Assembly: GCA_026686845.1 (NCBI GenBank)
Contig: JAIVEN010000014.1
Span: 31,518,001-31,582,000 of the forward strand
Length of the DNA stretch: 64,000 bases
Reading direction: 5' to 3'
Origin: Adenanthera pavonina
Lineage: Eukaryota; Streptophyta; Magnoliopsida; Fabales; Fabaceae
Part shown: positions 47,152-60,297 of the stretch, piece after piece
Layout: the number at the start of each line of letters is the position of its first letter
Numbering within the stretch: position 1 is the stretch's first letter
The notes under the pieces: generated by a model
What the model was told of the DNA's origin: nothing
Databases searched by the model: none
Seen by the model: the letters and a program-made list of their open reading frames with translations, nothing else
Translations under genes and position numbers: made by a program

Positions 47152-49793
47152 GTGAAGGAACAATATGCACCAGGTGAGTTGGAATTTTAAGTTGCATAAG
47201 GTCAAACAAGAGTTTCACAAGTAGAAACAAATTGCCGGAGATACTTTGGACTATCAGGATTCTAAATTTGAAGGAAGAGTCTTTGTGACTCTCTTTCTCT
47301 GACTTAAAGTAAGACTTATATGGGGAATGTGTTGTTAACGGGTTGTGGACGAGAAGTTGGCCTAGTTGATGATGGTGATCTGTGGTAACGATTTAATCAT
47401 TGAAACATCGTGGGTATAGACTGAAGGAAGTTTCTTTTTTGGTACATCCCCAGGACATATTACAAATGTAATGTGTTGGCTACCCTCAAGATACCTAAGA
47501 GTAAAAGTTGTTGAACTAACTCATTTCCATATGTTGTTGCCTCTGGAATTTCCCAGTTACAATTTTGGAGAATGTGGGGAGTCATTGTTATTGGAAAGTA
47601 TGAGGAAGCCCCTATAGTATTAAATCAAGATTCTAGAACTAGCGGTTAACTAGTTGAGGCTTAATGCTAACTGGTTAAGCATTTGATGCATTAGATACTC
47701 GGGGTATGAGGCACTAGTGGATTGAGAGTGAAAAACATGGTGATGATACCTAACGGGAACCCAAATCCTCTTAAATTCATGATCAAATGGATACTTATCT
47801 TCTGAAAGATTGATTGGGTACAACTGACTAATCAATTCGTATGTGGTAGCAATTCACTGATCATGAGATGAGCGATTTATCATTTAAAGCAAGGAATTCC
47901 AAGTCTTTCAATAACAATGAGAAGGAGAAAAAGATTGAAGACTCAAAAGTAGAGCTTGTGAGATTCACAAAGATCAAGACATGTGGTGTATGGTAATGGT
48001 TGAATTGGATCGGAAGGATGAATTTGACTAAGAAGGAACCTTGAACATTGTTGGTAAAGGATTAGTAAGTTGTGATAACAGTGTAATAAGGAGCAATATA
48101 TGGTGGCTTTATAGTTTTTGCTATAAAGCACGAAGATTACAGGATCTGTAGTGCAAATGAAGTTAAATGGACAAGACAAAGGTAAGAGGCTGATGTTCAT
48201 GGGAGATGCATGCACTGTATGATCCTATATGTAAGAATGATGGAATCAGAGTACGCAGTAGAAGCAAACCCAAGGAGTACACGGATAGGATACGGGAAAG
48301 GCTATAAGCCCTCAAATTAGAGAAGTCTATCTATAAATAAGATTGTCGGAGAGACACAGTGTAATAAGAAGCATATGGAAATGAATAGCATAAGACAAAA
48401 GGATGTATTTGAGTGGAGATAAGTACATAGTGTTAAAGAAAAAAAGAGAACTAGAAGGATTTTTATAAAATATATAGATAATTAATAATTGGCTTGTTGG
48501 TACGGAGGTTTTGTGAGATCATGTAATTACTTGGAGAGGTGGCCTTACTATAAGGAATTATAGTTCAGTCACTAGAGAAGTTATTTTAATGATAATGAGG
48601 CCATGGGAATTTGGTGGACTTCGAAGATGTGATATGGTTTTGCCTATGCCTTTGGTAGTGCTATTTGGCTGCGAAATGGAGGATAAAGAGTTTTAATATA
48701 GAGTAGGCATATGTTCAATGCAATAGCAATGACCCTCAAAATGCCTAGTGGTGATTTTAAATTGGTTAATGCCAAAGGTGTAGCAAATGGATTTCCACAA
48801 GATGTGGTAGACTTGATTAATCCAGCATATACTAGTAAGGAAGGTTCAGTATTGACACACAAATCAATGCTAAAGAGAGATGATGATATGGAGATCAAGA
48901 GGCGATGATGTAAAATTTTGAACAATAATTCATGTAGTAGGAGAAACGGCGACAATGAGTCTGATTGATTGAATTGTCAAGCAGTGGATCACTTGCTTGA
49001 CAAAATCTCGGCTACAATGGTATTGAAAGAGAGAGAGCTGTTAGTTAAAGAGGAATGTGTAAATGAAGTAGTAATTAGTATAGTAGCAAAAGCAATTGTG
49101 AGAAGTTAAATTAGTTGAATTCTTACTCATGGTAGTCAAGGCTTAAGGAATCTCAAGGTTAATAGTATGGAAGGAGAAGCTTGTCAACTAAAAAGGGGAT
49201 GTATGAATAGAATAGTGAAGAGGTTTGGTTAACAAGGATCACCAAGGATGATGGATGTGTACTGAGTTATATATGGAAAGATTATATCTTATGGTGAGAC
49301 ATGGATTGGTAGTTGGTATTGAGAAGGAGCTCTAAGGAAACAAGGTTTTCCACTTAATATGGTCATAAGGAATAAATGTTAGATATTTTAAAATGAGTCA
49401 AACAAGTTATAGAAATCAGTAGTGTTTGATTAATGGAGTCTCATTAGTGTAAAGGTGGCAGTTAATGCAGTTTGAATCCTAAGAAAAATGATTAAAAGTG
49501 ATTAACCATTGAAGTAGACATGTGATGGTGTGGATAAGTAAGGGAGGAAATCAAAAGTTAAGGAGAATGATAGTATACCCTAGAAGTTTTGATGGAACAA
49601 TTGTGTGAAAGGTCTATTCTAGCGTAAAAGAATTTAAGTTGAGGTGTTTGTCTGACCCATCTTATGTCTTGGAATGTAAGGAAGATTTAGCATTAAGAAT
49701 GATTTGTAGATGTAAGTCTGCCTAGATTAGTGAAGATAGAGGTGAAGTAGTAGAGATCAACTCATTCATGAGAGGCTAGTGTTCTCAAATTTA
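47152..49793 (+). other. LARD right internal region, non-coding
   Basis: About 2.6 kb between the Sirevirus and the LARD PPT. No frame gives a recognisable gypsy pol domain; I found no RT, RNase H or integrase motif on either strand. The longest open stretches, 48644-48955 on the minus strand and 48711-48908 on the plus strand, resemble nothing that I know. The base composition is purine-rich on the plus strand, like the left internal region. Confidence 0.65.
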
Positions 49794-49810
49794 TTTTAAG
49801 GAGGGGAGAA
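49794..49810 (+). promoter_or_regulatory. LARD polypurine tract
   Basis: TTTTAAGGAGGGGAGAA directly before the 3' LTR. It differs from the PPT of the gypsy element at 15074-15090 (read on the minus strand) at one position only. Confidence 0.9.
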
Positions 49811-52352
49811 TGTAACAACCATTATTAGACTACCCTGAACTTAGTCTTGAGCTAACAAGAAGCATATTCGATGATGTGTGCAGGATCGAAGGAACTAGGA
49901 TAAGAGGAAGGATCCAAATGGAACAAATTCAATATCTACAACAAAGAAGGGTCACGACATGGTGAGGCACAGGATCGCCGTGTTGAGACACCTGTAGCAA
50001 CTTGAAGAATATCAGATTGAGAGCACTCGCGTCGTGGCAAACTTACTGGCGCTACGGCGAGAGTCGTAAAATCTATTTACATCGGATGAAAATCAATTGA
50101 ACGGAAGAAAGAAAAATGAAGGAAGAATGATGGAAGCTCCATTAAGGCTTTAGTTATTCGGCTTTTAGGGGTGATTTCCGGACCAAGGAAGCTTGATTAA
50201 TTGTTGGTAAATAAATCTTTCTTCCTTTCCTCTCTTTTCCTTTCGGGTTTGGGTTGAAATCCATGGGAGTATGTGGGATCTCGGTTGGTTGCATTTTCTT
50301 CCGATTAGAATGCTTGATTTTGTCTTATAGAAGTGTTATGTAGTGATAGAAAACTTTGGGTATGAGTTTTGGTTAGATTGTAATGGGTTTAGTAAAGCCC
50401 CAGGTTGAAATTTGGGAAGAGAAGTGAAAATCTGAAGTTGCATGTGTTGATGTGTGTTTGAATGGTTATTTAGGGTTCAATGGTATGTGTGTATATTGTT
50501 AGGACTCCAGGTTAAGCTTGAAAGGCTAGATTGTGGAATTTATTATTATGGGAATTATGTTAATTAAATGTATTATGATGATGTAATGGTTAATTGGCTA
50601 ATTGGAGGCACATAGTTCGTGATGGGTGCTCTGAAAGCTTGCCTAAGCCCTTGTGTACATGGTTTCAGTATTGATAACCTAAGGTAACCGGGTGTTTGTA
50701 TTGTGTGCATTATATGTTAGTGTATATATGTGTATTTATGCATGTTTCTGTTCATACCATAATATTGTTATGTGTATGTATGGTTTTTCTATATATCGTG
50801 ATATGCACATGGCTAGACATTAGATTACATGGAGATGATTATGATAATAATTATATATGATGATGATATGACATTACATGAGTTCATAGCATGACATTGA
50901 GCAACATGATGATGATTATTATATAGTGATATGACATGAACATCACTAGATGACATCATGAGGAAAGGTGGATCGGGTGGTGATGATGATATATGATATG
51001 ATATTATATGATGATATATGATATGGGTGAAATAAGGAAGGGACCCTGTCACTAAATCATCTCCCATAGCCATGAGAGAAAGGCGGCAGTAGACCATACA
51101 CTCCCTAAAATCACCATGAATTCGCAGTGGTCAAGGGGAAAGAGAGCCACAATCCAAGCATTAGTGTGACCTTTGACTGAGTACACTAGTATGAGGTGAG
51201 CTTGGTGATGTCCCAGAATCTGTCTTCGCTAACTATTAGAAGAGAGTCATCTATATGAAAGGTCATGTTATGACAATAGCTCATGATTCTAGCTGTGTAA
51301 TAGGGAGACATGAATTCCATTTTTGCATTCATATGTATTATTGTAGGAGATATATATATTGCTTATGGTTGTCTCCAGTTATTAAAACATTGTCTCACAC
51401 CCCCTCCATGACTAACCTTTTAGGTGAATAGTTTGGTGCTAGTTCAGGGAAGACCATGGAGTCATAGGCCTCTCTATATTTCAGGAATTTCAAACATAAT
51501 TGTAGTTTGTAACTTAGTTTATGTAATATTGTGCCAAGTAGATTGTAATGGTTAGTTGCTTGCATATGTATCATGGGAGTATAGAGATGTATGTGGTTAT
51601 GTATGTATAGGTAAAGTGATGATATTGCATAGATGATGCTGAGGGATGATGATTGGTATAGTTATAGGTGTATGCTAAATTTGTGGTTGATGGGCATGTG
51701 ACGTAGTATGACTGTGGACCCTAGTATGGGCCACAGAAGTTGAAGTGTGTGTTTGTGAGCCAAAATGGCCATATATGTGAGCCCAAAGGTGGTTTAGGGC
51801 CTTATATGTGTGTTTTGGGTATAGAGTCTATTGTGTGGTTATGGGGTTCAAGGGGTTCCATTCTTAGAGGAGAGGTTTTCCTAAGGTAAAACCTCCTTGG
51901 ACAAGTTGGTTGAGTCAAATGGGACTTGAGTGGATAGTCAATAGTGGCCAAAGTGCCTTTGGTGGCAAATGGAGGTGGTAAGTTGTGAATTTTGGCCAAA
52001 AAGTGGTCAAAATGTTGTTGGGCATCTAGAATATTCTTATAGAGTTGGATTTAAGTGAAATTAGTGTCCATGGTTAGATCAGGATAAGAGTAACCTATAG
52101 GAGTTGGAATCAGGCTAATTACAGATCGGAATATGAAGTTATGCGTGTCAGAAATTCGCTAAAAAATTAACAATTTGCTTATATGAGAACTGAGGCTAGT
52201 GCCACTGTACCATGCACTACTGCCTCATTGAGGCCGTGGTGCTACTGTGGCAACAGGCTATGGCCCCAACTCTTTTTTGGCTTTGTCAAAGTTTTCTGAG
52301 CATTTGAGGTTAAAAATAGTTGGTTTGCGGTGTTTGAAAGTAGGTTGTTACA
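49811..52352 (+). repeat. LARD 3' LTR
   Basis: 2542 bp, starting TGTAACAACCATTATTAG and ending GGTTGTTACA. It is the partner of 28357-34127. The family inverted repeat is at 50753-50805. The uninterrupted copy shows what the 5' LTR looked like before the solo LTR inserted. Confidence 0.9.
50753..50805. repeat. LTR family inverted repeat, copy F (eroded)
   Basis: Arms CATACCATAATAT and ATATCGTGATATG; three differences. Confidence 0.65.
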
Positions 52353-52357
52353 TTCAC

Positions 52358-54699
52358 CACTAGTATAGATATTATTTATTTTAGACATTAAATATATCTT
52401 AATTCGAATCTTAAAATCATGGTTACCACTAAAATTTAGTTAGGTTGTTTTTTCCTTTTGTTACAAAGATAATATTAAATACAATTAAATGCATTAAAAC
52501 CATAAAAATAGGGATGGTGGACTATAAATTTAACAACTCAATGTACACATCAACCTTTAACTAATAATTTCTTTTTGAAATGTTGATATAGCGGCCTAGT
52601 TTCCTGCTTTTAATTATAGTTTTATATATATAAGAGATTGTATGGCGATATGGCCAGACACTCCTACCTTTAGCAACATATTGAAGAATTCATGTATATC
52701 CAAATCATTTGTTAGTTGGGAAATTAATCATCATTCTAACTTGCGCCTTCTGCCAATCTCTTTCTTATACATACGATTCTTGATTTCTACATAGTAAAAA
52801 ACAGGTTACATTATATACATAAGAAAACTATATAGAAAGGAACAAAGAGACTTAGAAAGCATAGACATATATACCCCATATTCACTTGTCATTCACTAAA
52901 TATATTCGTAAGGCCAACTTGAAGGTTGATAGTTTGCACATTGGTGGCGAACACCATATGGCTATGTACGGTATTTAAAAATGTTTTAACAATCAGTATC
53001 TTCTTACCTTTAGGCTTTATATATACATATGTGCACGCAAACATATACCTCTATTTTATATCCAAAAAATAATGATAAACATAGGTCTTTTCTACCTTTA
53101 TTATATGTGTACATACACAAACAAACACACATACATAGATGATTAATTATTGTTTCTTAGATTCCAATTAGTTACTCTTATTGCTTGTAATAATCTTATA
53201 TTTACAAACGGTGGGAGTATATATGTTTCAGATGATTCATGAGTTTGGTGGCACCAAAGTCCAGATTCATTCTCATCCACAATTGTAGCTATATGTTAAC
53301 TTGTCCCACATCATGTGCTATTGAACACAAACCATGCTTTTTAAGAATCTAACACCACCCAACTGTTAGCTGGGCCAACGAACTGGCTTGTAACCTGTAT
53401 GGGGGCATAAAGGTGATGGGACTAGTTGCAGCTATGGTTTCACTTGAGTTAGCCACATGCCTCTGACTTCTCCAAGCAAATGTTGACTTTCCAAGTAAGG
53501 ACTTGCCTCCCCATGGCCGAATAATAATGGGTCTGGGATAATTGCAGAGCTTGTGGGGAGAATATGATTGAGCGCTTTAGAACCATCATCTTTTTACTTC
53601 GTTGGTTTGGTCTCATGCTTTATTCTTATGTCTAGTATTTGAGTTTAAGAAAAAGTACACTATATGAACGTCCTAACACCGATCACCATTTTCTGAGTTG
53701 GGTCACGCGTCAACTTTGGGGATAAAGTTTATTAGCTACATTGTTGTCATGGCTTGGCTTTAATAAAAATATACACACAAAAATCATTTTATTATTGTTT
53801 AATTTGTTTATTAAAAAGTACTTCTTAATATTTTTAAATATTTTAATAATTTTAAAATAATATTTTTAATGCCAATAAAGATTATCTAAATTGGGACGAA
53901 TTTGATCTATATTCTACAATGATAAATGTTCAGAAGGATCCTATCTTCCAATCAAAATCTAAAGCACAATTTTGTGAGAATTTGTCAAAAATATTATATT
54001 CTGCTATCTCACAAATTTTTTTGTGGGAAAAACTTTTAGCAGGGGAAAGTTCCACAAGAAAGTTTTCACACAAAACATATCTATGTGAACTTTTTCTAAG
54101 AGAAGAATTCATCTTTACTAGTTTTTAGCATGAAAATCCATGGGCGACTTCATTACAACTTTGTTCCTTCATCCTTTAGGCAAATAAATTTTCCCTTGAA
54201 CTTTCGATTTCATCTTATATTGAATTGGGCAAAAATAATGTAAGAAAAGAAACAAAAAAAATGAAGATTACATTTTCAAATTTGTATATATGTTATGTGA
54301 GTGTAGATTTGTTTTTGGGTTATGCATCCAATAGATTTAAAAATATTTATAGCATACTCTATTTGCATACAAAAACTTCTTTCTAATCGAATATTAACTG
54401 TGTGCATCTGTCTATGAAGCACTGATACTTCAAAAAAGTAGACGCACTCATATCTAATACATGATATGATACAATTCATGTACCATAATTATTCATATGC
54501 ATCTATCCATATCACTTTATATTCATCTGTACCATTTCAAATTTTTGCATTAAAATATGAATATTTAAAGTTGTTATAAATATTTTAGAGTTTATTTAAC
54601 ATTTATACTATAATTTTTAAAATAATCCATACCCATTTTTATCATAATAGGTATATTTATTAATTATATATAAAAGTAAATTGTTTGGTTGGCTGGTCA
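52358..54699. other. Unassigned AT-rich region
   Basis: About 2.3 kb without a recognisable gene or element. A less AT-rich stretch at 53220-53600 has no open frame of useful length. The overlapping ORFs at 53919-54128 (plus) and 53930-54112 (minus) match nothing and lie in low-complexity AT-rich sequence. There are short AT/GT repeats around 53010-53140. Confidence 0.5.
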
Positions 54700-56808
54700 A
54701 CGAAGAGAGGGATGAGTTGGGTGATGCAAGATTTTTACCCTTTTTTTATCACAACCCAAATTCATCAAATGTGTATCAAAACAGGAATGAATAGAGAGAG
54801 TTAAATGTAGCCATTGAATAGAGAAGATGAAGAGCAATATATAGCAATTTATACTGGTTCAGCCCGACTACTTGACCTATGTTCAGTCCCCAAGCCACCA
54901 CTTGGGATTTTCCACTATATCCCACAAGTTTGATACAGGCACCTGTGAAGCCTCAGTACATTCCACAAGTTTCAGTAGGCACTTGTGAAGCTACTCTCAC
55001 CACACCTTTACAATGATGTGTAATACTCTTAATATTTCCCCACACTAAGATTCTACCCAGAAGTTTGTAGAAAAGAATAAATACAAAATGAAAACTCTCT
55101 CTTAGAGTAAATGATACATTGAAAGCTCACTATATTGATGTGGGTTTTTCAAAGGATACTGATACAGAAAGATTTTACATATATGAACAACATTTTCACA
55201 TAGACTCTCTTAAGATTATTACCCATAAGTTTAAATGATGTTCTATTTATATATTTATGGTATAACTAGACATTAGACACAAGATCTATCTGTTAGAGAT
55301 AAGTTCTAGCCATTACTCTGCAAAAAAGTTGTTCAACTACTGTATTGAATGTGTCTAACAGAGGTTATGCAGATAACTTCCTCAAGTTATGTGAATAACG
55401 GGTGACCATTGACTCTTAGTTTCAATGTTAGACTTTCGTTATGCGGATAACCTAGCTAAGTTATGTGGATAACGTTCATTCCAGAATGACTAAGTTTTAC
55501 TTCAAGAACATTTTCATGAAAACGTACTTAGTTGTTCGAATAATGTCTCACAAACTTGGATATCTTTGAGGATTATTAGAATAATCTCTTAGGATGTTAT
55601 TCCTTGTTCAGATAATATTTAATCAGCACAACCTAAGATTTTGAAAACCAATCAGCACAAACTAAGTTTCTGAAAAATATAAGTTATCAGGATAACCTCC
55701 CAAGATTTTGCTGATAACGAATTTAACATAGGTTGTCAGCACAAACTAAGTTTCTGAAAAATATAGGTTATCAGGATAACCTCCCAAGGTTATGCTGAAA
55801 TCAAATTTAACATAGGTTGTTAGCACAAACTAAGTTTATGAAAAACATAGATTATCAGGATAACCTCCCAAGGTTATGTTGATAACGAATTTAACAGAAG
55901 GAGGTCTAAGAGTTTTGTAACATATGTTATGTGGATAACCTCCCTAGGTTATACGAATAACGGGCTGCACAGTACACTTGGCCTTCACTGTTCACTCCCT
56001 TATGTGAATAAAGTAGCCACCTTATCAGGATAACCTACTGGACAGAGCTGAGGATATGGTGGACACCTACGTTCAGTGGATAACCTCAACCCTTTTCATG
56101 AAATAGAAGAGGGAACACTTAGAAAAGCTTTGAGATTGAGACTTTATCCTCATAACCTTCATACGTTATGCACCTAAGGTAAACCTTTTCATGAAAACCA
56201 TTTTGAAAACATAAGTCAAACACCAAATTCATTTGTTAGCCATTATTTTTCAATTCTAACATATGCTAACAACATATTTACTTAATCTAACTCATTTAAA
56301 ATATATGGTAACAAGATTAAGTAAATTTTCAAAGATTAATCCAACCTCAAGACCTAAGTGAAAACAAAATATACCTAGTGACTAGGTCATCAAATGTTGA
56401 GTTCCACTTCCACTTGGTCATTTCCTTCTTGGGATGCTCCCTTCTGATCTTTCATTCTTGAAGCATCATTTCTCTTCTTCTTTCTTGAGTGAGTCATGAT
56501 GTTGATTTTCATTTCCTTATTCCAATGCTTACTCTTCCCACTTAGACCATCCTACATTTAATATATTTCACTTACAAATCAAAGTAATTAGTCCAATTTA
56601 TATATCCAAAATATATTATTCATTGTAAAAGCACAATGAATATACTTGTACATAGCATGATATATGCATTATAACCATAATTAAATACATGCTAATGCAC
56701 ATTTTACTTCTATAAGGAACATTATATATGTTCGACACATATGATACTTTTGTTCCTTATTTCTCTATATTTGTTATCATCAAAACTTGTATTACATTAA
56801 ACCTAACA
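54700..56808 (-). repeat. Sirevirus-type LTR, minus orientation, second family
   Basis: The right end reads CCTAACA on the plus strand. Its reverse complement TGTTAGGTTTAATGTAATAC, continuing into AAGTTTTGATGATAACAAA, is a typical Sirevirus LTR start. At 54850-54895 the minus strand has the TTGGGGACTGA-ATAGGTCAAG block shared with the Sirevirus LTR at 37091. U3 (55330-56200) is full of TTATNNGGATAACCT and AGGTTAT motifs. The left end is unclear; I see no TG terminus, PBS or matching ATAAT duplication, so the copy is truncated there or decayed. Confidence 0.7.
55655..55894. repeat. 84 bp tandem repeat, three copies, in LTR U3
   Basis: Units start at 55655, 55739 and 55823 with GCACAAACTAAGTTT. 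The spacing is exactly 84 bp each time; the last unit is slightly short. Each unit includes TTATCAGGATAACCTCCCAA. The expansion multiplies the palindromic motif of this LTR family. Confidence 0.85.
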
Positions 56809-57257
56809 ATAATTACATAAATAATATTATACATGTATAAATATCTCTTGCACTCGTATCCTAAAATTTTAAAAATTGACGTATCTTTTGTATCATGACA
56901 TATCGTATCCGATACACGTACCCATATCGATGCTACTTAAGCATCTATCATATCTCTGCATAATTGCATGAATAAATAGGACTGCATCTTAGGACACATA
57001 TTTTTAAAAAAAAGTTGTGTTAAAGATATTAAAAATTAGGGAAAATTAGGTTTTGGGACCATAAAAAGAAAATATTTGGTTTTTGGTACCAAATTGATTT
57101 TTTAGAAAAAAAATATATATTCTAGATTCAAAAAATCCTATTCTCACACAAAAAAAAAATCAACTTTGATCCCATTTCCCAAATTTCCCTAAAAAGTATT
57201 ACTAAATTGAATGAGGTTTGTAATTAATTTTTTTAGTTGTAATTTTTTAAATTTTAA

Positions 57258-57706
57258 TAATTAAGGTTGAAGATAATGATATTTTCTTCAATTTTTTAAC
57301 CAGAATTTTTTTAAAAAAATTCAAATTTAAACAATATTAATTTTGAAAAAATTAGCTCAACTCAAGGAATTTGGGGCAATGACAGTAGAAACAATGTACA
57401 ATGAAAAAGAAAAGAGCTTGAATATGAACTATGAAGAGAAATTGGAGGAATGAAACCTAGAAAGACCAAAAGTAATAAAATCAATAAACTTTAAACAACT
57501 TGAGGGAGGTTGGGATTTGGATTGTGTTTCATCTCCCTATTTTGATATTTTTAATTTTTTTGTGCTAGTTAATTTGCCTATCACTGTATGACCATGTATC
57601 TCTCAGTATAACCATGTATCTCTCAGTGTGCCCTGTGTTTGTCTACGATTTATTCTAATGGAGGAATTAGAGTTTCCTTATACCATAAAGGAAAAGCTAA
57701 TATAAG
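57258..57706 (+). repeat. Duplicated segment, copy 1
   Basis: About 450 bp matching 60298-60740 in the same orientation, from AATTAAGGTTGAAGATAATG through TGAAACCTAGAAAGACCAAA to GGAAAAGCTAATATAA. No coding potential. Similarity starts and stops abruptly at both edges. Confidence 0.85.
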
Positions 57707-58213
57707 ACGATGTTTACTAAATAGAGTTTCTTTTTTTTTTAACACCGCCAACTGGATGGTGTACACCACCACCACCATGTTCATATTACAACACTCAGAC
57801 ATTGTGAGATTTAGTTCTACTTCTAGGGCCAGCAATGCATCAGCCAATTTTTAAAATGTATCATTTTCTAAACATTTCGTTGCCCATTTTAAGTTGCGAA
57901 TAATTAAGGAGTTTAGAAAGTTTACCAAAAGCTCTCTCTTTTCTTTTATTTTTCTTTTACAAATTTTCAATAAGGAGGAAAGAATACTGAAAAATCTATA
58001 GCTGATTTTTAAAAAATCTTTGATGCTGGTCTTTGTTGATATCACATTCTTTTGATTTTTGAATATTTAAAAAATTAACAAAAGAATATATATATATTTG
58101 TTTGGATCCAGAGAAGTATCATACGTAAAGAGTCATTTTTCTTCAACCATTAGAGATATTCAATTTAATATCTCCTTTTCTCCTAAAGTTGCGAACATAA
58201 AATCTGATGTCCA

Positions 58214-58249
58214 CATTATTATTATTATTATTGTTATTGTTGTTGTTGG
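58214..58249. repeat. ATT/GTT microsatellite
   Basis: A run of ATT triplets changes into GTT triplets, within unassigned DNA between the duplicated segment and the solo LTR. Confidence 0.85.
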
Positions 58250-58545
58250 TTTAAATCCCAACCACATTATACATAGTAGAGTACGCTATAGCAAAGAATA
58301 GATTAAAAAAAATACACAAACTTGTGGAGACATCGTTTGACAATAATATATTTATAAAAAAAAATGTCCAAGTCCCACATTTCAAACATGAGTATTAAGT
58401 ACTAATGACTAGGTGTATGGTTGCTAAACCTAGTCCATAGACCAAGTCACGAATGACTAAATGATTTGTTTTGTTGGGAGGCATGCACCATTTAGAATCC
58501 AAGAAATACTATGTTACTAAATTCTCCAATTCCAAATGTATTGTG

Positions 58546-60199
58546 CGTTGAATCAAGTGTTTTGATGATTCTAAACCAACCTTTTAGAACTTGAAAAGAA
58601 GATATCAAAGGTGTATGGAAGATCCCAAATGGAGAAATCCAAGTAAAATCAACACAAGATTAGATATAGGATTTCTTACTATCTTTAACCTGAGGAAAAG
58701 ACTTTGAACTGGCAAAAGAATATTTTAGAAATATGATTCTATGATAATTCATGGAATATTTGAAAAACACCCACTAACAGACAAAATTTAAAGTGTTAAA
58801 ACTGATCTATTGCTTTGAAATTCAAACTTTGGCTTCTGAAATTCAAATTTTTAATTAAAAATTAGTTAGTTAGAAAAGAGATTCCTCTTACAGATGAACT
58901 TTGAGTGCAGAAATTCAAACTTTGACATAAGTCTGATGAGAGTCTTCTCTGACAGACGAACTTTAGGTTTTGAAAATTCAAATTTCTGATAAGACACAAT
59001 TAATGAAAAATGAAAAATTCGTCTAAAGAAATGTCAAAGTTCATCTAAAAGTAAAGTTTAAAAAGAGTTCCAAGATAGCTCACTGACAAACAAACTTTGA
59101 TGTTGAAAATTTGAATTTCAAAAATAAAGCTTGCAAGTCTGTTATGATAATCTACTGACATACGAATGTTAGTATTCAGAAATTCAAACTTTTAACTAAG
59201 TCTGATTAGAGCTCTCTCTGACAGATGAACTTTGGTTTCTAAAAATTCAAATTTTGAAAGATGAACTATTGTGCCTTATTGAGTTGCCCACTGACAGACG
59301 AATTTTGGGCACCAAAATTCGAACTTTGAATGCACTGTAGTAATATGGAACAACTGTTCACACTTATAAGAAGGACTTTAAACTTGAAAATTCATATGTT
59401 CCAACATAGAAACATTTTTTAAAGATGAAAATTTAAACTTTACTTCATAACAGACGAACTTTGAAGTTCAACGTTGAAGTCTTTAACTTTCGGTCTCTAT
59501 GAAATTCGTCTGTTGACTAACCAAAATTCAAACTTTGAGTGTCAGAAGCATTAAATGCGGTTGGTGAATGGATAGTTTTTCAAAGTAATCATTAGGTAAC
59601 ATCTCTAACGGCTAGATCTTGTCTCTACTGTATAGTTAAGATGTAAATCATAAATAGAACTTCATTTGAAGTTATAGGTAACAATTTTATATTGTATATA
59701 CAGAAACTCTGCCAAATTCTTAAGTCAAAGCCTTTTACTCTCATATACTTCATTCTCTGTACTTCAACTTTCATATACACTTTAAATTAGAGAGTTCAAC
59801 CATTGTAATCAATCTTATCTTCATTTGGAAGAAAGATTTTCTTATAAGAGGATATCACAAGGGATTTAGGAAGTACTTAGCTAGAGTGCCAAGAGTGAGA
59901 TTGTAAGCTCTAAGAACAGAGCATCAAGTTGTATTGAGGCAATTGCAAGAAGTCCACTGAATTCTTGCAAGATAGTGGAAAATCTTAAGTGGTGGCTTGG
60001 GGACTGGACGTAGGTCAAGATAGAGAGACCAAATCAGGATAAACATCTGTGTCTTCCCTTCTCTTTACTGCTATTACTTTGCTATTCCTTTACACTCTGT
60101 TTTTACTATCACTTTTGCTTTCATCACTTTCTTGACTTTTGTAAAAAATTTTAATCTTCCCAATTCACCCCCCCTCTTGGGAAGCCATCATATTTAACA
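58546..60199 (+). mobile_element. Solo Sirevirus-type LTR
   Basis: 1654 bp with the start CGTTGAATCAAGTGTTTTGA (TG changed to CG) and the end ATTTAACA, flanked by TTGTG at 58541-58545 and 60200-60204. It is clearly related to the Sirevirus LTR at 35628 but more diverged: same length, same motif array (CAGACGAA, AAATTCGTCTG), same ATTAAATGCGGTTGGT segment and same TTCACCCCCC-CTTGGGAAG end. No internal region is present. Confidence 0.9.
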
Positions 60200-60297
60200 T
60201 TGTGCTCACTAAAATACTACTATATTTTACAAATTGACATAAACAATTCATTATTACAACTCCAAGTTTGGTGAACTGACAAAGCATCATTCATTAA

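Larger units (their letters stand above)
28357..52352 (+). mobile_element. LARD-like gypsy derivative, nearly non-coding, with nested elements
   Basis: LTRs at 28357-34127 (interrupted by a solo LTR) and 49811-52352 begin TGTAACAACC and end GTTACA. The flanks are TTTAC at 28352-28356 and TTCAC at 52353-52357, a duplication with one mismatch. A perfect PBS follows the 5' LTR, and a PPT precedes the 3' LTR. Without the Sirevirus, the internal region is only about 4.2 kb (34128-35627 plus 47152-49810). It shows a gag-like trace but no recognisable protease, RT, RNase H or integrase. LTR type and PPT match the gypsy element at 12594-27026, so it is best described as a large retrotransposon derivative of that family, dependent on enzymes in trans. 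Confidence 0.85.

Noticed and set aside
47152..49793. Hidden pol gene in the LARD
   Set aside because: I looked for RT (xxDD), RNase H (ADALS) and integrase (HPQ-DGQTE) motifs in all frames and saw none.
53919..54128. Plus- and minus-strand ORFs of 60-69 codons
   Set aside because: Low-complexity AT-rich sequence, no known motif, both strands open by chance.
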